The notes under the pieces: generated by a model | What the model was told of the DNA's origin: nothing | Seen by the model: only the letters and a program-made list of their open reading frames with translations | Database searches by the model: none | Translations under genes and position numbers: made by a program | DNA from: an uncultured Bacteroidales bacterium | GTDB lineage: Bacteria; Bacteroidota; Bacteroidia; Bacteroidales; UBA932 | Assembly (NCBI GenBank): GCA_900321655.1 | Contig: ONWU01000002.1 | Location: forward strand, 1-64,000 | DNA: 64,000 bases | Reading direction: 5' to 3' | Shown here: in pieces, positions 47,311-57,135 of the stretch | Numbering within the stretch: the stretch's first letter is position 1 | Layout: each line of letters starts with the position of its first letter

Positions 47311-48945
47311 TTATTCCGGTTTGTAAGAATCCTTCAACGCCGTGGTTTTGTTGAACACAACATGCTGCGGCGTTGAATCTTTGTCCATTACATAGTAGCC
47401 GGTGCGCTCGAACTGGACGGCTATGCCGGACTTGTCCTCCAGCAGGGCGGGTTCTGCCCAGCCTTTGCCCAGCACCAGGGACTCCGGATTCAGGAAATCC
47501 TTGTAGTCCTTGTCCTCGGGCACCTGGCTCATATCGGCCAGGGTGAAGAGGCGGTCGTAGTTGCGGAGCTCCAGCTCCTTGGCGTGGGCGGCCGATACCC
47601 AGTGGATGGTACCCTTGACGGCACGGTACTCGGTGGAAGGGTCGTAGGTGCACTTCAGCTCCACAACCTCTCCGTTCTCGTCCTTGATTACCTCGTTGCA
47701 CTTGACAATATAGGTATACTTGAGGCGCACTTCCCCGTCGGGTTTGAGGCGGAAGAACTTCTTGGGAGCGTCTTCCATAAAGTCTGCCCTTTCGATGAGG
47801 AGGTCTCCGGTGAAGGGAACCTTTCTCTTGGCACCTTCCGGATCGGCCGGGTTCAACGGGCAGTCAAACCATTCCACCTTGCCTTCGGGCCAGTTGGTGA
47901 TGGTGAGTTTCACGGGATCCTGCACTACCATATAGCGGTTGGAGCGCTCGTTCAGGTCCTGACGGACGCACCATTCCAGCAACTGGATATCCATCAGCTG
48001 GTCTCTCTTGGAAACGCCGATCTTGTCACAAAACATCTTGAGGGCATTGGCGGTATAACCGCGGCGGCGCACACCGCAGAGGGTGGGCATCCGAGGGTCG
48101 TCCCAGCCGCTAACAAGACCCTTCTGCACCAGTTCCAGCAACTTGCGCTTGCTCATCAGCGTATAGGTGAGGTTCAGGCGGGCGAACTCATACTGATGGG
48201 AAGGATAGATTCCGAGGGTTTGGATGAACCAGTCGTACAGGGGACGATGGACATCGAACTCCAGGGTGCAGATGGAGTGCGTGATGTGTTCTATGGAATC
48301 GCACTGACCGTGGGTGTAGTCGTACATCGGGTAGATGCACCACTTGTCTCCGGTGCGGTGGTGATGGGCAAACTTGATGCGGTACAGAAGAGGATCCCGG
48401 AACATCATATTGGGATGGGCCATGTCAATCTTGGCACGGAGCACCTTCTCCCCTTCCGCGTACTTGCCTTCCTTCATTTCCCGGAACAGCTTGAGGTTTT
48501 CTTCCGGGGTGCGGTCTCTCCAGGGGCTGGGGGTACCGGGCTTGTCCACGGTGCCGCGGTTTTCGCGGATCTGCTCCTGGGTCTGGTCGTCCACATAGGC
48601 CAGGCCGCGCTTGATGAGGTCTTCGGCCCACTCGTAGAGCTGGTCGAAATAATCCGAGGCGTAAAGTTCCTTGTCCCACTGGAAGCCCAGCCACTGGATA
48701 TCTTCCTTGATGGAATCTACATATTCGGTGTCTTCCTTGGTGGGGTTGGTGTCGTCGTAGCGGAGATTGGTTTTGCCGCCGTACTTCTGCGCCAGGCCGA
48801 AGTTCAGGCAAATACTTTTGGCGTGGCCCAGGTGAAGGTATCCGTTGGGCTCCGGAGGGAAGCGGGTCATGATGCTGTCCACTTTGCCCTCGGCCAGATC
48901 TTTTTCAATGATCTCCTCTAAGAAATTGAGTTTACGCTCTTCCAT
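47311..48945 (-). CDS. glnS: Glutaminyl-tRNA synthetase
   Basis: 544 residues, normal length. Class I signatures are intact: RFPPEPNGYLHLGHAKS (HIGH variant HLGH) and LMSKRKL (KMSKS variant). The Rossmann core (RYDDTNPTKEDTEYVDSIKEDI) and C-terminal anticodon-binding beta-barrels (ITNWPEGKVEWF, YTYIVKCNEVI) follow. It charges tRNA-Gln directly. The gene has its own promoter, divergent from the serine palmitoyltransferase gene, and ends head-on with fucP. Confidence 0.98.
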   Translation of the reverse strand: MEERKLNFLEEIIEKDLAEGKVDSIMTRFPPEPNGYLHLGHAKSICLNFGLAQKYGGKTNLRYDDTNPTKEDTEYVDSIKEDIQWLGFQWDKELYASDYFDQLYEWAEDLIKRGLAYVDDQTQEQIRENRGTVDKPGTPSPWRDRTPEENLKLFREMKEGKYAEGEKVLRAKIDMAHPNMMFRDPLLYRIKFAHHHRTGDKWCIYPMYDYTHGQCDSIEHITHSICTLEFDVHRPLYDWFIQTLGIYPSHQYEFARLNLTYTLMSKRKLLELVQKGLVSGWDDPRMPTLCGVRRRGYTANALKMFCDKIGVSKRDQLMDIQLLEWCVRQDLNERSNRYMVVQDPVKLTITNWPEGKVEWFDCPLNPADPEGAKRKVPFTGDLLIERADFMEDAPKKFFRLKPDGEVRLKYTYIVKCNEVIKDENGEVVELKCTYDPSTEYRAVKGTIHWVSAAHAKELELRNYDRLFTLADMSQVPEDKDYKDFLNPESLVLGKGWAEPALLEDKSGIAVQFERTGYYVMDKDSTPQHVVFNKTTALKDSYKPE

Positions 48946-48975
48946 ATTCTTGTTTTGCTTGATTCAATGAAGGCT

Positions 48976-48983
48976 CAAAGGTA
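48976..48983 (-). promoter_or_regulatory. -7 promoter box (TACCTTTG) of glnS
   Basis: Exact TAnnTTTG match on the minus strand, 30 bases before the ATG and preceded by the tract ATTTTTTCG. No -33 TTG at the normal spacing. Confidence 0.6.
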
Positions 48984-49024
48984 CGAAAAAATCCCCAAAT
49001 ATGCGTGAATAAAGATTTTTTTCG

Positions 49025-49032
49025 TAATTTTG
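49025..49032 (+). promoter_or_regulatory. -7 promoter box (TAATTTTG) of the palmitoyltransferase gene
   Basis: Exact TAnnTTTG match 31 bases before the ATG, preceded by TTTTTTTCG. Divergent from the glnS box, about 40 bases apart. Confidence 0.65.
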
Positions 49033-49063
49033 CACGTTTAAACGCTACAAAAACCTATTACCA

Positions 49064-50254
49064 ATGGGACTATTACACGCCAGACTGGCCAAATATGATC
49101 TTCCCCAGAAGATGATGGAAAAGGATATCTATCCTTATTTCCGCCAGATAACCAGCAAACAGGGAACCGAGGTGACCATGGACGGTCACAAGATTATGAT
49201 GTTCGGTTCCAATGCATACACCGGACTCACCGGAGACGAAAGAGTCATCAACGCCGGCATCGAGGCGCTGAAGAAATACGGCAGCGGCTGCGCCGGATCC
49301 CGTTTCCTCAACGGAACCCTGGATATCCATGTGCAGCTGGAAAAAGAGCTCGCAACTTTCGTAGGCAAGGACGAAGCCCTGGTGTTCTCCACCGGTTTCA
49401 CCGTGAACAGCGGTGTCATCCCTCAGCTCCTCACGAAGGACGATTTCATCATCTGCGACGACCGTGACCACGCTTCCATCGTGGATGGCCGCCGTCTCTC
49501 CTTTGCCAAGGGCCTCCACTACAAGCACAACGACATGAAGGACCTGGAGCGTTGCCTCAAGCGCTGCCCCAAGAATTCCGTCAAGCTCATCGTGGTGGAC
49601 GGTGTCTTCTCCATGGAAGGAGACCTTGCCAAGCTGCCGGAGATTGTGGAGCTCAAGCACAAGTACGACAATGTAGCCATCATGGTGGACGAAGCCCACG
49701 GCCTGGGCGTCTTCGGAAAGCAGGGCCGCGGCGTCTGCGATCACTTCGGCCTCACCGATGAGGTAGACCTGATCATGGGTACCTTCTCCAAGAGCCTCGC
49801 CGCCATCGGCGGGTTCATCGCCGCGGACAAGGTCATCATCAACTACCTCCGTCACACCGCCCGTACCTATATCTTCCAGGCTTCGGACACCCCCGCTGCC
49901 ACCGCATCGGCCCGTGAAGCCCTGCGCATCATCCAGGCAGAGCCGGAGCGCATCGCCAAACTTTGGGACGTTACCAATTACGCCTTGCGCCGCTTCAAGG
50001 AAGAAGGCTTCGAGATCGGAGATACGGAAAGCCCCATCATCCCGCTGTACGTCAGAGACATGGAGAAAACCTTCATCGTCACCAAGCGGGCTTTTGACGA
50101 GGGCGTATTCATCAATTCTGTGGTTCCACCGGCCTGTGCCCCGCAGGACACCCTCATCCGCTTCTCCCTGATGGCCACCCACACCCGCGAACAGGTAGAC
50201 CGCGCGGTGGAGGCCCTCACCAAAATCTTCAAGGAAGAAGGCATCATTAAGTAA
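49064..50254 (+). CDS. spt: Serine palmitoyltransferase-like alpha-oxoamine synthase
   Basis: 396 residues. PLP fold type I: SNAYTGLTGDERVINAGIEA, GSGCAGSRFLNGT, DDRDHASIVDG, DEAHGLGVFGKQGRG (PLP-stacking and Asp region) and the lysine Lys243 in GTFSKSLAAIGGF. The KSLAAIGG form of the active-site segment and the overall sequence fit the sphingolipid enzyme of Bacteroidetes, which condenses L-serine with palmitoyl-CoA, rather than glycine-using KBL or ALAS. Alternative: 2-amino-3-ketobutyrate CoA ligase. Bacteroidales make sphingolipids, so the first is more likely. Confidence 0.88.
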   Translation: MGLLHARLAKYDLPQKMMEKDIYPYFRQITSKQGTEVTMDGHKIMMFGSNAYTGLTGDERVINAGIEALKKYGSGCAGSRFLNGTLDIHVQLEKELATFVGKDEALVFSTGFTVNSGVIPQLLTKDDFIICDDRDHASIVDGRRLSFAKGLHYKHNDMKDLERCLKRCPKNSVKLIVVDGVFSMEGDLAKLPEIVELKHKYDNVAIMVDEAHGLGVFGKQGRGVCDHFGLTDEVDLIMGTFSKSLAAIGGFIAADKVIINYLRHTARTYIFQASDTPAATASAREALRIIQAEPERIAKLWDVTNYALRRFKEEGFEIGDTESPIIPLYVRDMEKTFIVTKRAFDEGVFINSVVPPACAPQDTLIRFSLMATHTREQVDRAVEALTKIFKEEGIIK

Positions 50255-50272
50255 ATCAATCACTTACGAATA

Positions 50273-50300
50273 AAGGGGTGCACCTAGCGGTGCACCCCTT
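50273..50300. terminator. Bidirectional terminator after the palmitoyltransferase gene
   Basis: Perfect 12-base stem (AAGGGGTGCACC at 50273-50284, complement at 50289-50300) with a 4-base loop, followed by GTTTT. It ends two convergent genes. Its core is identical to that of the terminator at 2692-2729. Confidence 0.9.
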
Positions 50301-50320
50301 GTTTTATAACTCATTGATTA

Positions 50321-51580
50321 TTACCGAAGTAACTGCGCAGCCCGGTCTGTATCGGCCTCGGAAACGACCAGGGAGATGGAGAGTTCCTCTCCTCCCTGGG
50401 CACTGGCGATGATATTGATACCGGCTTCTCCGAGTTTGGCGAATACGGCGCCCGACGTGCCGGGCAGGTTTCTCATCTTGCTGCCGAAGACCGTCACGAT
50501 ACCCACGGCCTGGTTCAGAACCACGACATCATCCAGCGGGAGCAGCGGATTGTCCTGGAACAGGCCCCGGATAGCTTCCAGGGCGGTGTCCTTGTCTGCG
50601 TCATTGATAGCGAAACTGATGCTGTATTCGGAAGAGGTCTGGGCAATGAAACGGACGTTCACTCCGGCGGCGGCCAGGGTGGAGAAAATGCCTCCGGACA
50701 TACCGACGCGGCCCAGAAGGCCCGTTCCATACACCGTAATAAGGTTGAGTCCTTTATCGGAAAGTACATCTATCTTATGGGCCGATCCCGTGGAAATGAT
50801 AGTGCCTTCAAACTTCTCGTCCTCTATGTTCTTGACCAGGATAGGGATGCCGGCGTTCTTCGCGGGCCAGATGGCCGAAGAGGAGAAGGGCGCCAGGGAG
50901 GAAGCGCAGTAGTGCGCGGCCTCGTCGTAAGTCATGGCGGGGATGCCTCCCACTCCGGGGGCTTCAATATGGAATTCGATGCTGCTGGCTCCCAGGACGG
51001 CGGCAATGAGGGACGCCATCATATGGGCGCCGTCCTTTCCCACACGCACCACATAGCCGGAATCCAGCATTCCGTATCCTCCGGCGATGACGATGGGGCC
51101 GGGCACGCCCTGGCAGCGGCGGGAGATCTGCTCCTTGGAAGCCTGCCAGTCAAAGTGCTGGTTGCCCTGCTTGTCCTGGCGGCAGATCATCAGCTGCGTA
51201 CCATCCAGGAGGGTTCCTCCCACCTGCTGGTACACGGCTTCCGCACAGAGGCGGGAGCACTTGGCCAGAACATAGTCTTCCAGGGCATAGGCCGACGTCT
51301 GCACGTACATGGCTTCGTGCAGATAGGTGGCCACCGTATCTACGGTTTCGTCTACCGTCTTGATATATCCGTCTCCCGTTGCCATGGCACAGAAATGCTC
51401 CCGGATGGCTACAATCTCATCGAAGGCCTGCTTCTTTTCCACCACCGTCTTGCGGACGGCATCCCGGAAAAGGGCTTCGATTTTCTTGCCGGGGCGAACG
51501 ACGGCAATGGTAGAAGAGTCGCACAGGGCGGCTATCTGGGCGATGGAACGCTGCTTAAGGACAAAAGATTTTACAATCAT
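50321..51580 (-). CDS. Aspartokinase-like protein with tandem ACT domains, key motifs missing
   Basis: 419 residues. The overall plan is that of aspartokinase: amino-acid kinase domain to about 265, then two ACT domains (LITVYGTGLLGRVGMSGGIFSTLAAAGVNV and IVTVFGSKMRNLPGTSGAVFAKL). But the N-terminal KFGGTS(V) nucleotide motif is absent (VLKQRSIAQIAALCDSSTIAVV here) and the usual GRGGSDY segment is replaced by RVGKDGAHMMASLIAAV; MTYDEA is kept. Catalysis is therefore doubtful. It may be a regulatory or redirected homolog. A -7/-33 promoter lies upstream. Confidence 0.75.
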   Translation of the reverse strand: MIVKSFVLKQRSIAQIAALCDSSTIAVVRPGKKIEALFRDAVRKTVVEKKQAFDEIVAIREHFCAMATGDGYIKTVDETVDTVATYLHEAMYVQTSAYALEDYVLAKCSRLCAEAVYQQVGGTLLDGTQLMICRQDKQGNQHFDWQASKEQISRRCQGVPGPIVIAGGYGMLDSGYVVRVGKDGAHMMASLIAAVLGASSIEFHIEAPGVGGIPAMTYDEAAHYCASSLAPFSSSAIWPAKNAGIPILVKNIEDEKFEGTIISTGSAHKIDVLSDKGLNLITVYGTGLLGRVGMSGGIFSTLAAAGVNVRFIAQTSSEYSISFAINDADKDTALEAIRGLFQDNPLLPLDDVVVLNQAVGIVTVFGSKMRNLPGTSGAVFAKLGEAGINIIASAQGGEELSISLVVSEADTDRAAQLLR

Positions 51581-51603
51581 GGCATTGGTTTTTGCACTAA
51601 AGG

Positions 51604-51634
51604 CAAAATTAAGAATAATCTATGTTTTCCGCAA
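51604..51634 (-). promoter_or_regulatory. Promoter of the aspartokinase-like gene
   Basis: -7 box TAATTTTG (51604-51611) and -33 TTG (51632-51634) on the minus strand, 20 bases apart, just after the metF stop. Leader of about 20 bases. Confidence 0.72.
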
Positions 51635-51645
51635 TAAAATCCGGC

Positions 51646-52554
51646 TTAAAAACAGCTGCGAAGCACCTGGGCTACGGAGTCGGACCGGCTCATCGTGTAA
51701 AAATGGACGGCCGGAACCCCGCTGGAAAGGAGTTCGCGGCACTGGTCTATGCACCACTGGATGCCCAGGAGCCTGACTTCCTCGGCATGCTCCCCTGCCT
51801 TCTCCACCGCCTCTGTAAGGGCGAGCGGAAGGTCTATGGAGAAGGTCTCGGGGAGCACCTTTACCTGCCTGCGACTGGTCAGCGGCTTCAGGCCCGGGAT
51901 GATGGGGACCGTGATGCCGGCCTCCCGGCACAGCTTCACAAAACGGAAGAAAACCTGGTTGTCGAAGAACATCTGGGTGATGATATAGTCTGCTCCGGCG
52001 TCCACCTTCTTTTTCAGGTTGGCTATGTCCGTTTCCATATTGGGAGCCTCGAAATGCTTCTCCGGATAGCCTCCGACACCTACGCAGAAAGGTCCCTCTT
52101 CGTGAATGGCGCTCACCAGCTGCGAAGCATGCGTATAGCCTTCCTCCGTAGGGGTGAACCGCTTCTCGCCGATGGTGGAATCTCCCCTGAGGGCCATCAC
52201 ATTGTCTATTCCCATAAAGCGGAAATCCTGCAGCTGGCGCCGGATGTCGGTAGCGGTCTGGCCTCCGCAGATGATGTGCGGAACCACCTCCACCGGGAAG
52301 CGCGCCTGGATGCAGGCGCAGACGGCCACCGGAGACACGCGGCTGTTGACAATCCTACGGCGGAAGCTGCCGTCGGCCTGCTTCTCGAAGGAGAACTCGT
52401 CCCGGTGGGTGGTTACATTGATGTACCGGGGAGAAAACTCCATCAGCGGCTCAATGCTGGAGAGTAGATCTTCTTTGGTCATCCCGCCAAGGGGAGGGAC
52501 AATTTCCAGAGAGGGAAAGGGACGGCCGTTTTGAAATAGTTCGGTTATTCTCAT
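51646..52554 (-). CDS. metF: 5,10-methylenetetrahydrofolate reductase
   Basis: 302 residues, normal for bacterial MetF. TIM-barrel flavoprotein: FPSLEIVPPLGGMTKEDLL at the start (substrate Glu of the family is in the EIVPP segment), VMALRGDS (FAD/folate site), VGGYPEKHFEAPN and GADYIITQMFFDNQVFFRF. It makes 5-methyltetrahydrofolate with NADH and FAD. The start codon overlaps the metH stop as ATGA, so the methyl donor enzyme and its user are co-translated. Confidence 0.96.
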   Translation of the reverse strand: MRITELFQNGRPFPSLEIVPPLGGMTKEDLLSSIEPLMEFSPRYINVTTHRDEFSFEKQADGSFRRRIVNSRVSPVAVCACIQARFPVEVVPHIICGGQTATDIRRQLQDFRFMGIDNVMALRGDSTIGEKRFTPTEEGYTHASQLVSAIHEEGPFCVGVGGYPEKHFEAPNMETDIANLKKKVDAGADYIITQMFFDNQVFFRFVKLCREAGITVPIIPGLKPLTSRRQVKVLPETFSIDLPLALTEAVEKAGEHAEEVRLLGIQWCIDQCRELLSSGVPAVHFYTMSRSDSVAQVLRSCF

Positions 52555-55500
52555 AGCAGATGGGAGAGAAAGATGCGGGCCTCGGCCTCGGAAAAGCCAC
52601 GGGCCGCGGCGTACTGTTGATACTGCGAGGGACTGATATGGTGGATGGGCGGATAGCCGGCCTCCGGATGGAAGACGACAAAGCCGCAGACGGAAGCATC
52701 CGGCCGCATGGCACAGCTTTCCGTAAGCGTGATTCCAAGACCTTCCGGCAAGAGGGAGAGAATGTCCCGCTTGAGGCTGTGGTCCGGGCAGCAGGCATAT
52801 CCTGCCGCGGGTTTTGCTATCTTGACGCCCACATAGGAAAGGTGCTCATCCAGCCAGGCCGATGCGGCCTCGGCCAGGGTAATGCGAAGGGCGCGCTGCA
52901 TCAGCTTCTGATAATCGGCCGGAGATTCCCCGGCATCGCTGCCATGAACGCTGATGGCAAAAAGGCCAAAGGGGCCCTTCTTTGCAGAAGGGACATAATC
53001 GCAAAGGCTTCGGCAGGCCCCTTCCTCCTGCCGCAGCATAGGAAGGCGGCAGAGGCCCAGGTCGATGGCGTTCCCCTCCCGCCGGGCCGCGAAAAAGCGG
53101 GCTGCCAGCCTCACCTCGGCCTGTTTTTCCCGGACAAAGCTGTCCAACAGCTCCCGGCCTTCCTTCAGAAGGGATTCCGAGGGCTCTTTCACGCCCCAGA
53201 CCGCCCGGAAAATGTCCCAGTCCACCAAGGGGACCAGGTCCTCCAGGGGAAGGACGGTGAGCGGGATGTCCTTCGGAACGGTCTCCGTATAACTATCTTC
53301 GGCAAAGGGCTCGGGATGGGCGGGAGCGGGCTTTCTCTTTTCGTGGAGAGCCCGAAGTTGCTGCTGACGGGCGTGTTCCTCCGCCTCGAAGGCTTCCCGG
53401 CCGGCGAGACAGCGCTTGGCCATTACCGCCGCGGCCGATGCATCCCCCGAATGGAAGACATGGGGATACAGCGGAGAAAGTTTCACAGCCGTATGCAAGG
53501 GAGAGGTGGTGGCACCGCCCACAAAAAGCGGGATGGAAAGGCCGCGGCGGCTCATTTCCCGGCACAGCTCTTCCATCTGGAAAAGGGAAGGCGTAATGAG
53601 CCCGCTGACCCCGATCAGGGCAGCGTGGTGCCGGACCGCCTCGTCCAGGATGGTTTCCTTGTCCACCATCACACCCAGGTCTATCACATCAAATCCATTG
53701 CAGCGAAGGACGATGCCGGTAATGTTTTTCCCGATGTCGTGCACGTCCCCTTTCACGGTGGCCATCACCATCACCGGACGGGCCGATGCCTGGCTCTCCC
53801 CTTCCATATAGGGTTCCAGGATGGCAACGGCGTCCTTCATCACCTTGGCGGATTTCACCACCTGCGGAAGGAACATCTTCCCTTCCCCGAACCTTCGGCC
53901 CACTTCTTCCATTCCGGCCATCAGGGGGCCCTCAATCACTTTCACGGCCTCTCCCAGCTGGGAACAGGCTTCCAGGACATCCTCCTGAAGGCGGGGAACT
54001 TTGCCGGAGACCAGCGCCTGCACCAGGCGCTCCTGCACCCCTCCGGCCGGGACGTCGGCCTCCTCCTTCCCCGCTTCTGTCTTTTCTCCGGAAAGGGTGG
54101 CGGCCAGGGCGATGAGACGTTCGGTGGCCTCTTCCCCCCGGCACAGGATTACGTCTTCGGCCGCTCGCCGGAGGTCTTCCGGGATGTCGTCGTACTGGAG
54201 CAGCATCCCCGGGTTCACGATGGCCATATCCAGGCCGGCGTGAATGGCGTGATACAGGAAGACTGCGTGCATGGCACTTCTGACCGTGTTGTTTCCGCGG
54301 AAGGAGAAGGAGAGGTTGGAAATACCTCCGGAGGTATAGACCCCGGGAAGGTTCTGTTTGATCCAGCGGACGGCTTCGATAAAATCTATTCCGTATCGGT
54401 TATGTTCGGCCAGGCCCGTTCCCACGGAAAGGACATTCACATCGAAGATGATGTCCTGGGGCGGGATGCCGGCCCCGGTAAGAAGGCGGTAGGCCCTCCG
54501 GCAGATCTCTGTCTTTCTTTCGTAGGTGACGGCCTGGCCTTTCTCGTCAAAGGCCATCACCACCATGGCGGCGCCCAGCCGGTGGATTTCCCGGGCCCTG
54601 GCCAGGAATTCCTCCTCGCCTTCCTTGAGGCTGATGGAATTCACAATGCATTTGCCCTGGGCATTCTTGAGCCCGGCCAGGATGCATTCCCAGTGGGAAG
54701 AATCTATCATCAGGGCTGCCCGGGCCACGGAAGGTTCGTTCTGGAGGGTACGGACAAAGCGTTCCATAGCGGCGGGGCCGTCTATCATGGCATCGTCCAT
54801 ATTGATGTCTATGATGCCGGCGCCGGCTTCTATCTGCCCGGAAGCCACCTGCAGGGCCTCGTCGTAATTTCCTTCGGCAATCAGGCGGGCGAATTTCCTG
54901 GACCCGGCCACATTGGTTCTCTCCCCTATGACGGTGAAATTCAGCTTTTTGGTATCCACCTTCCACACCTCCAGCCCGCTGACGGCAAGGGCCGATGAGG
55001 CCTTGGGAACCGCGCGGGGAGAAAGCTCCGGGAAGGCGCGGATGTGCTCCGGCGTGGTACCGCAGCAGCCGCCCAGGATATTCACCAGGCCGTCAAACTG
55101 CCGCAGGCAGGCGGCCATCTGGGAAGGCGTCTGATCGTACCCTCCCATCTCATTGGGAAGGCCTGCGTTGGGGTAACAGATGACGGGAAATTCGCAGAAA
55201 CGGGCTATCTCCTGCACCAGGGGCAGCATTTCCTCCCCGCCCAGGGAACAGTTGATACCAAAGGCCGACAGCGGATAATGCCGGACGGCCGTGTAGAAGG
55301 CTTCCAGGGTTTGTCCGGTGAGGGTTCGTCCGCTCCGGTCGCTTACGGAGACAGAGACCATCACGGGAAAGCCCGGGCAGACGCTTTGGGCTGCATACAG
55401 GGCGGCCTTTGTCGTCAGCGCGTCGAAGGCGGTCTCTATCAGGAGAAGGTCCACTCCTCCCTCCACCAGGGCGCGGATCTGTGAGGCGTAGGCATCGGCC

Positions 55501-55946
55501 ATCTGGTCAAAGCTGAAGGCTCTCCAGGCCGGGCGGGAAAGGTCCTGGGCCAGGCTGAGGGACACGGAGGTGGGGCCGATGCTGCCGGCCACCCATACCT
55601 TCCGGCCGCTCTCATCGGCCGCCTTCCGGGCCAGGGCCGCACCTTCCCGGTCCATCCGGTCGGAAAGAAGCTCCAGGCCGTATGCTCCCTGGGAGATATG
55701 GTTGGCCGAGAACGTGTTGGTCTCTATGATATCGGCCCCGGCCTCTATATAGGCCTTGTGGATTTTCAGGATGATATCCGGGCGGGAAAGGTTCAGACAC
55801 TCGTTGTCTCCCCTTACTTCCCGCAGCACCCTTCCGGGAATGCCGGCCCGGTAATCCTCCTCCCCCAGACCCTCCAACTGGATCTGGGTTCCCATCGCTC
55901 CGTCCAGCCTCAGGACCCGGCGCCGTATTTCTTCCTGAAAAGTCAT
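52551..55946 (-). CDS. metH: Cobalamin-dependent methionine synthase
   Basis: 1131 residues, four modules in canonical order: homocysteine domain ([13 protein letters not shown], zinc ligands in [10 protein letters not shown] and [13 protein letters not shown]), folate/pterin domain ([23 protein letters not shown]), cobalamin domain with the base-off His near 735 in [14 protein letters not shown], and the SAM-dependent activation domain ([15 protein letters not shown]). It regenerates methionine from homocysteine. The gene begins 4 bases after its -7 box and is followed by metF with a 4-base overlap. No B12 riboswitch is present in the short leader. Confidence 0.98.
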   Translation of the reverse strand: MTFQEEIRRRVLRLDGAMGTQIQLEGLGEEDYRAGIPGRVLREVRGDNECLNLSRPDIILKIHKAYIEAGADIIETNTFSANHISQGAYGLELLSDRMDREGAALARKAADESGRKVWVAGSIGPTSVSLSLAQDLSRPAWRAFSFDQMADAYASQIRALVEGGVDLLLIETAFDALTTKAALYAAQSVCPGFPVMVSVSVSDRSGRTLTGQTLEAFYTAVRHYPLSAFGINCSLGGEEMLPLVQEIARFCEFPVICYPNAGLPNEMGGYDQTPSQMAACLRQFDGLVNILGGCCGTTPEHIRAFPELSPRAVPKASSALAVSGLEVWKVDTKKLNFTVIGERTNVAGSRKFARLIAEGNYDEALQVASGQIEAGAGIIDINMDDAMIDGPAAMERFVRTLQNEPSVARAALMIDSSHWECILAGLKNAQGKCIVNSISLKEGEEEFLARAREIHRLGAAMVVMAFDEKGQAVTYERKTEICRRAYRLLTGAGIPPQDIIFDVNVLSVGTGLAEHNRYGIDFIEAVRWIKQNLPGVYTSGGISNLSFSFRGNNTVRSAMHAVFLYHAIHAGLDMAIVNPGMLLQYDDIPEDLRRAAEDVILCRGEEATERLIALAATLSGEKTEAGKEEADVPAGGVQERLVQALVSGKVPRLQEDVLEACSQLGEAVKVIEGPLMAGMEEVGRRFGEGKMFLPQVVKSAKVMKDAVAILEPYMEGESQASARPVMVMATVKGDVHDIGKNITGIVLRCNGFDVIDLGVMVDKETILDEAVRHHAALIGVSGLITPSLFQMEELCREMSRRGLSIPLFVGGATTSPLHTAVKLSPLYPHVFHSGDASAAAVMAKRCLAGREAFEAEEHARQQQLRALHEKRKPAPAHPEPFAEDSYTETVPKDIPLTVLPLEDLVPLVDWDIFRAVWGVKEPSESLLKEGRELLDSFVREKQAEVRLAARFFAARREGNAIDLGLCRLPMLRQEEGACRSLCDYVPSAKKGPFGLFAISVHGSDAGESPADYQKLMQRALRITLAEAASAWLDEHLSYVGVKIAKPAAGYACCPDHSLKRDILSLLPEGLGITLTESCAMRPDASVCGFVVFHPEAGYPPIHHISPSQYQQYAAARGFSEAEARIFLSHLL

Positions 55947-55950
55947 ACTG

Positions 55951-55958
55951 CAAATTTA
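55951..55958 (-). promoter_or_regulatory. -7 promoter box (TAAATTTG) of metH-metF
   Basis: Exact TAnnTTTG match on the minus strand, 4 bases before the metH ATG and preceded by a run of T. TTG at 55982-55984 is 23 bases upstream, slightly long for a -33 box. Leaderless or near-leaderless start is predicted. Confidence 0.6.
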
Positions 55959-55984
55959 AAAAATTTTTGTTTTATAGAAAGCAA

Positions 55985-56016
55985 GCGGGGCGTGAGCCAG
56001 GATGGCCACGCCCCGC
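55985..56016 (-). terminator. Terminator after the sugar-binding lipoprotein
   Basis: Perfect 10-base GC-rich stem (GCGGGGCGTG at 55985-55994 with complement at 56007-56016) with a 12-base loop, in minus-strand reading followed by a T-containing stretch. It separates the lipoprotein gene from metH. Confidence 0.7.
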
Positions 56017-56042
56017 CGTATGGAACCGGGAACAGCACTCGG

Positions 56043-57068
56043 TTAATAGCTGTCTACCGTCTTAAGAGTAAGTTTGGAATAGATAGCGGGGATTTTTACG
56101 CTGCCGGCGGTGATGCACTCACTGGTCTGGACGGGAGAGCCCGATACGAGGCTGTTAATGATCAGGGCCGTGTTATAGGCCATATCCGTCAGGTTCTTGT
56201 CGATGGTCATGGCCTGCAGCATATTCTTGATATTTTCCTGGGCCATAACCGTATTGTCCTGTCCGGTAATAACCGGGATAAAGAGGGGATGGCCGGCCAG
56301 GGCCATTGCCTCAATGGCGCCCTGGGCCAGATTGTCGTTGGCAGCCAGGATCATATCCGGAAGCTGGAGGCCCTGGTAGCTGTTGAGACGCTCCTGCATA
56401 GCCATCCTGCCGGCGGCAATGTCCCAACTTGCGGACTTAACCTGTTCGTAGGATGTTTTCCCACTCTTGACATAGATGATTCCATTGTCGATGTACTTTC
56501 TCAGAAGCTCCATGGCTCCTTCGTAATATTCACGGGCATTGACGTCCGTGTCCGGACCCTGCAGAATCTCCAGGGTCATATTCATAGCACCGGAGGAATG
56601 GAAGTGGTTGAGAAGGAACATGGCCTGCATACGGCCCACTTCCCGGGTATCCGTGGAAGAAATGTAGGCAATGCGAGGATTGTCCAGAACCAGCCTGTCG
56701 TGGCAGACCACCTTCACGTCGGGATACTTCTCCAGAATGCCGGACGCATTGATCTTCTTGTAATCGATGGCCGTGAGAACAATGTACTTAGCTCCGCCCT
56801 GGATGGCTTCCCGGAGCTGTTCCACCTGCTGGTCCGCTCCTTCCGGCGTCTCCGGAGCCGTATAGTAAGTGGTGTTGAAGCCATACATACCCATTACGGA
56901 CTTGAGGTTGGCCATATCCGTAGCCCAGCGGTCTACGACGGCATCGTTCGGAAGCAGCACGGCTACCTTTGCATTCTTGGCGGTGTTGTTGTTATCCTTG
57001 ATACAAGATACTGCCAGAAAAGACAAGGCGGCGATAACTAGTACTTTACCCAGAAAATTCTTTTTCAT
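56043..57068 (-). CDS. Periplasmic sugar-binding-type lipoprotein (RbsB/ChvE-like)
   Basis: 341 residues. I chose the ATG at 57068 (MKKNFLGKVLVIAALSFLAVSC), which gives a lipoprotein signal; a frame of 44 more residues lies in AT-rich promoter DNA. The mature part has the two-lobed pattern of LacI/RbsB binding proteins: VAVLLPNDAVVDRWATDM, ETPEGADQQVEQLREAI, ISSTDTREVGRMQAMFLL, and LILAANDNLAQGAIEAMAL is seen as DMILAANDNLAQGAIE. No ABC permease or ATPase gene lies nearby. In Bacteroidetes such lipoproteins are also parts of sensory or surface systems, so transport is not proven. Ligand unknown. Confidence 0.85.
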   Translation of the reverse strand: MKKNFLGKVLVIAALSFLAVSCIKDNNNTAKNAKVAVLLPNDAVVDRWATDMANLKSVMGMYGFNTTYYTAPETPEGADQQVEQLREAIQGGAKYIVLTAIDYKKINASGILEKYPDVKVVCHDRLVLDNPRIAYISSTDTREVGRMQAMFLLNHFHSSGAMNMTLEILQGPDTDVNAREYYEGAMELLRKYIDNGIIYVKSGKTSYEQVKSASWDIAAGRMAMQERLNSYQGLQLPDMILAANDNLAQGAIEAMALAGHPLFIPVITGQDNTVMAQENIKNMLQAMTIDKNLTDMAYNTALIINSLVSGSPVQTSECITAGSVKIPAIYSKLTLKTVDSY

Positions 57069-57135
57069 ATTGAATGTTATTAGTTTCAAATAATTTCCGA
57101 AAGATAGCAAATTATTATTTAATAAAAAAATACTG

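Noticed and set aside
52560..54998. 812-codon frame on the + strand opposite metH
   Set aside because: Antisense shadow of metH, which has all four expected domains.
55947..56042. Possible B12 or SAM riboswitch upstream of metH
   Set aside because: The -7 box is 4 bases from the start codon, so there is no leader; the only structure is the terminator of the neighbouring gene.
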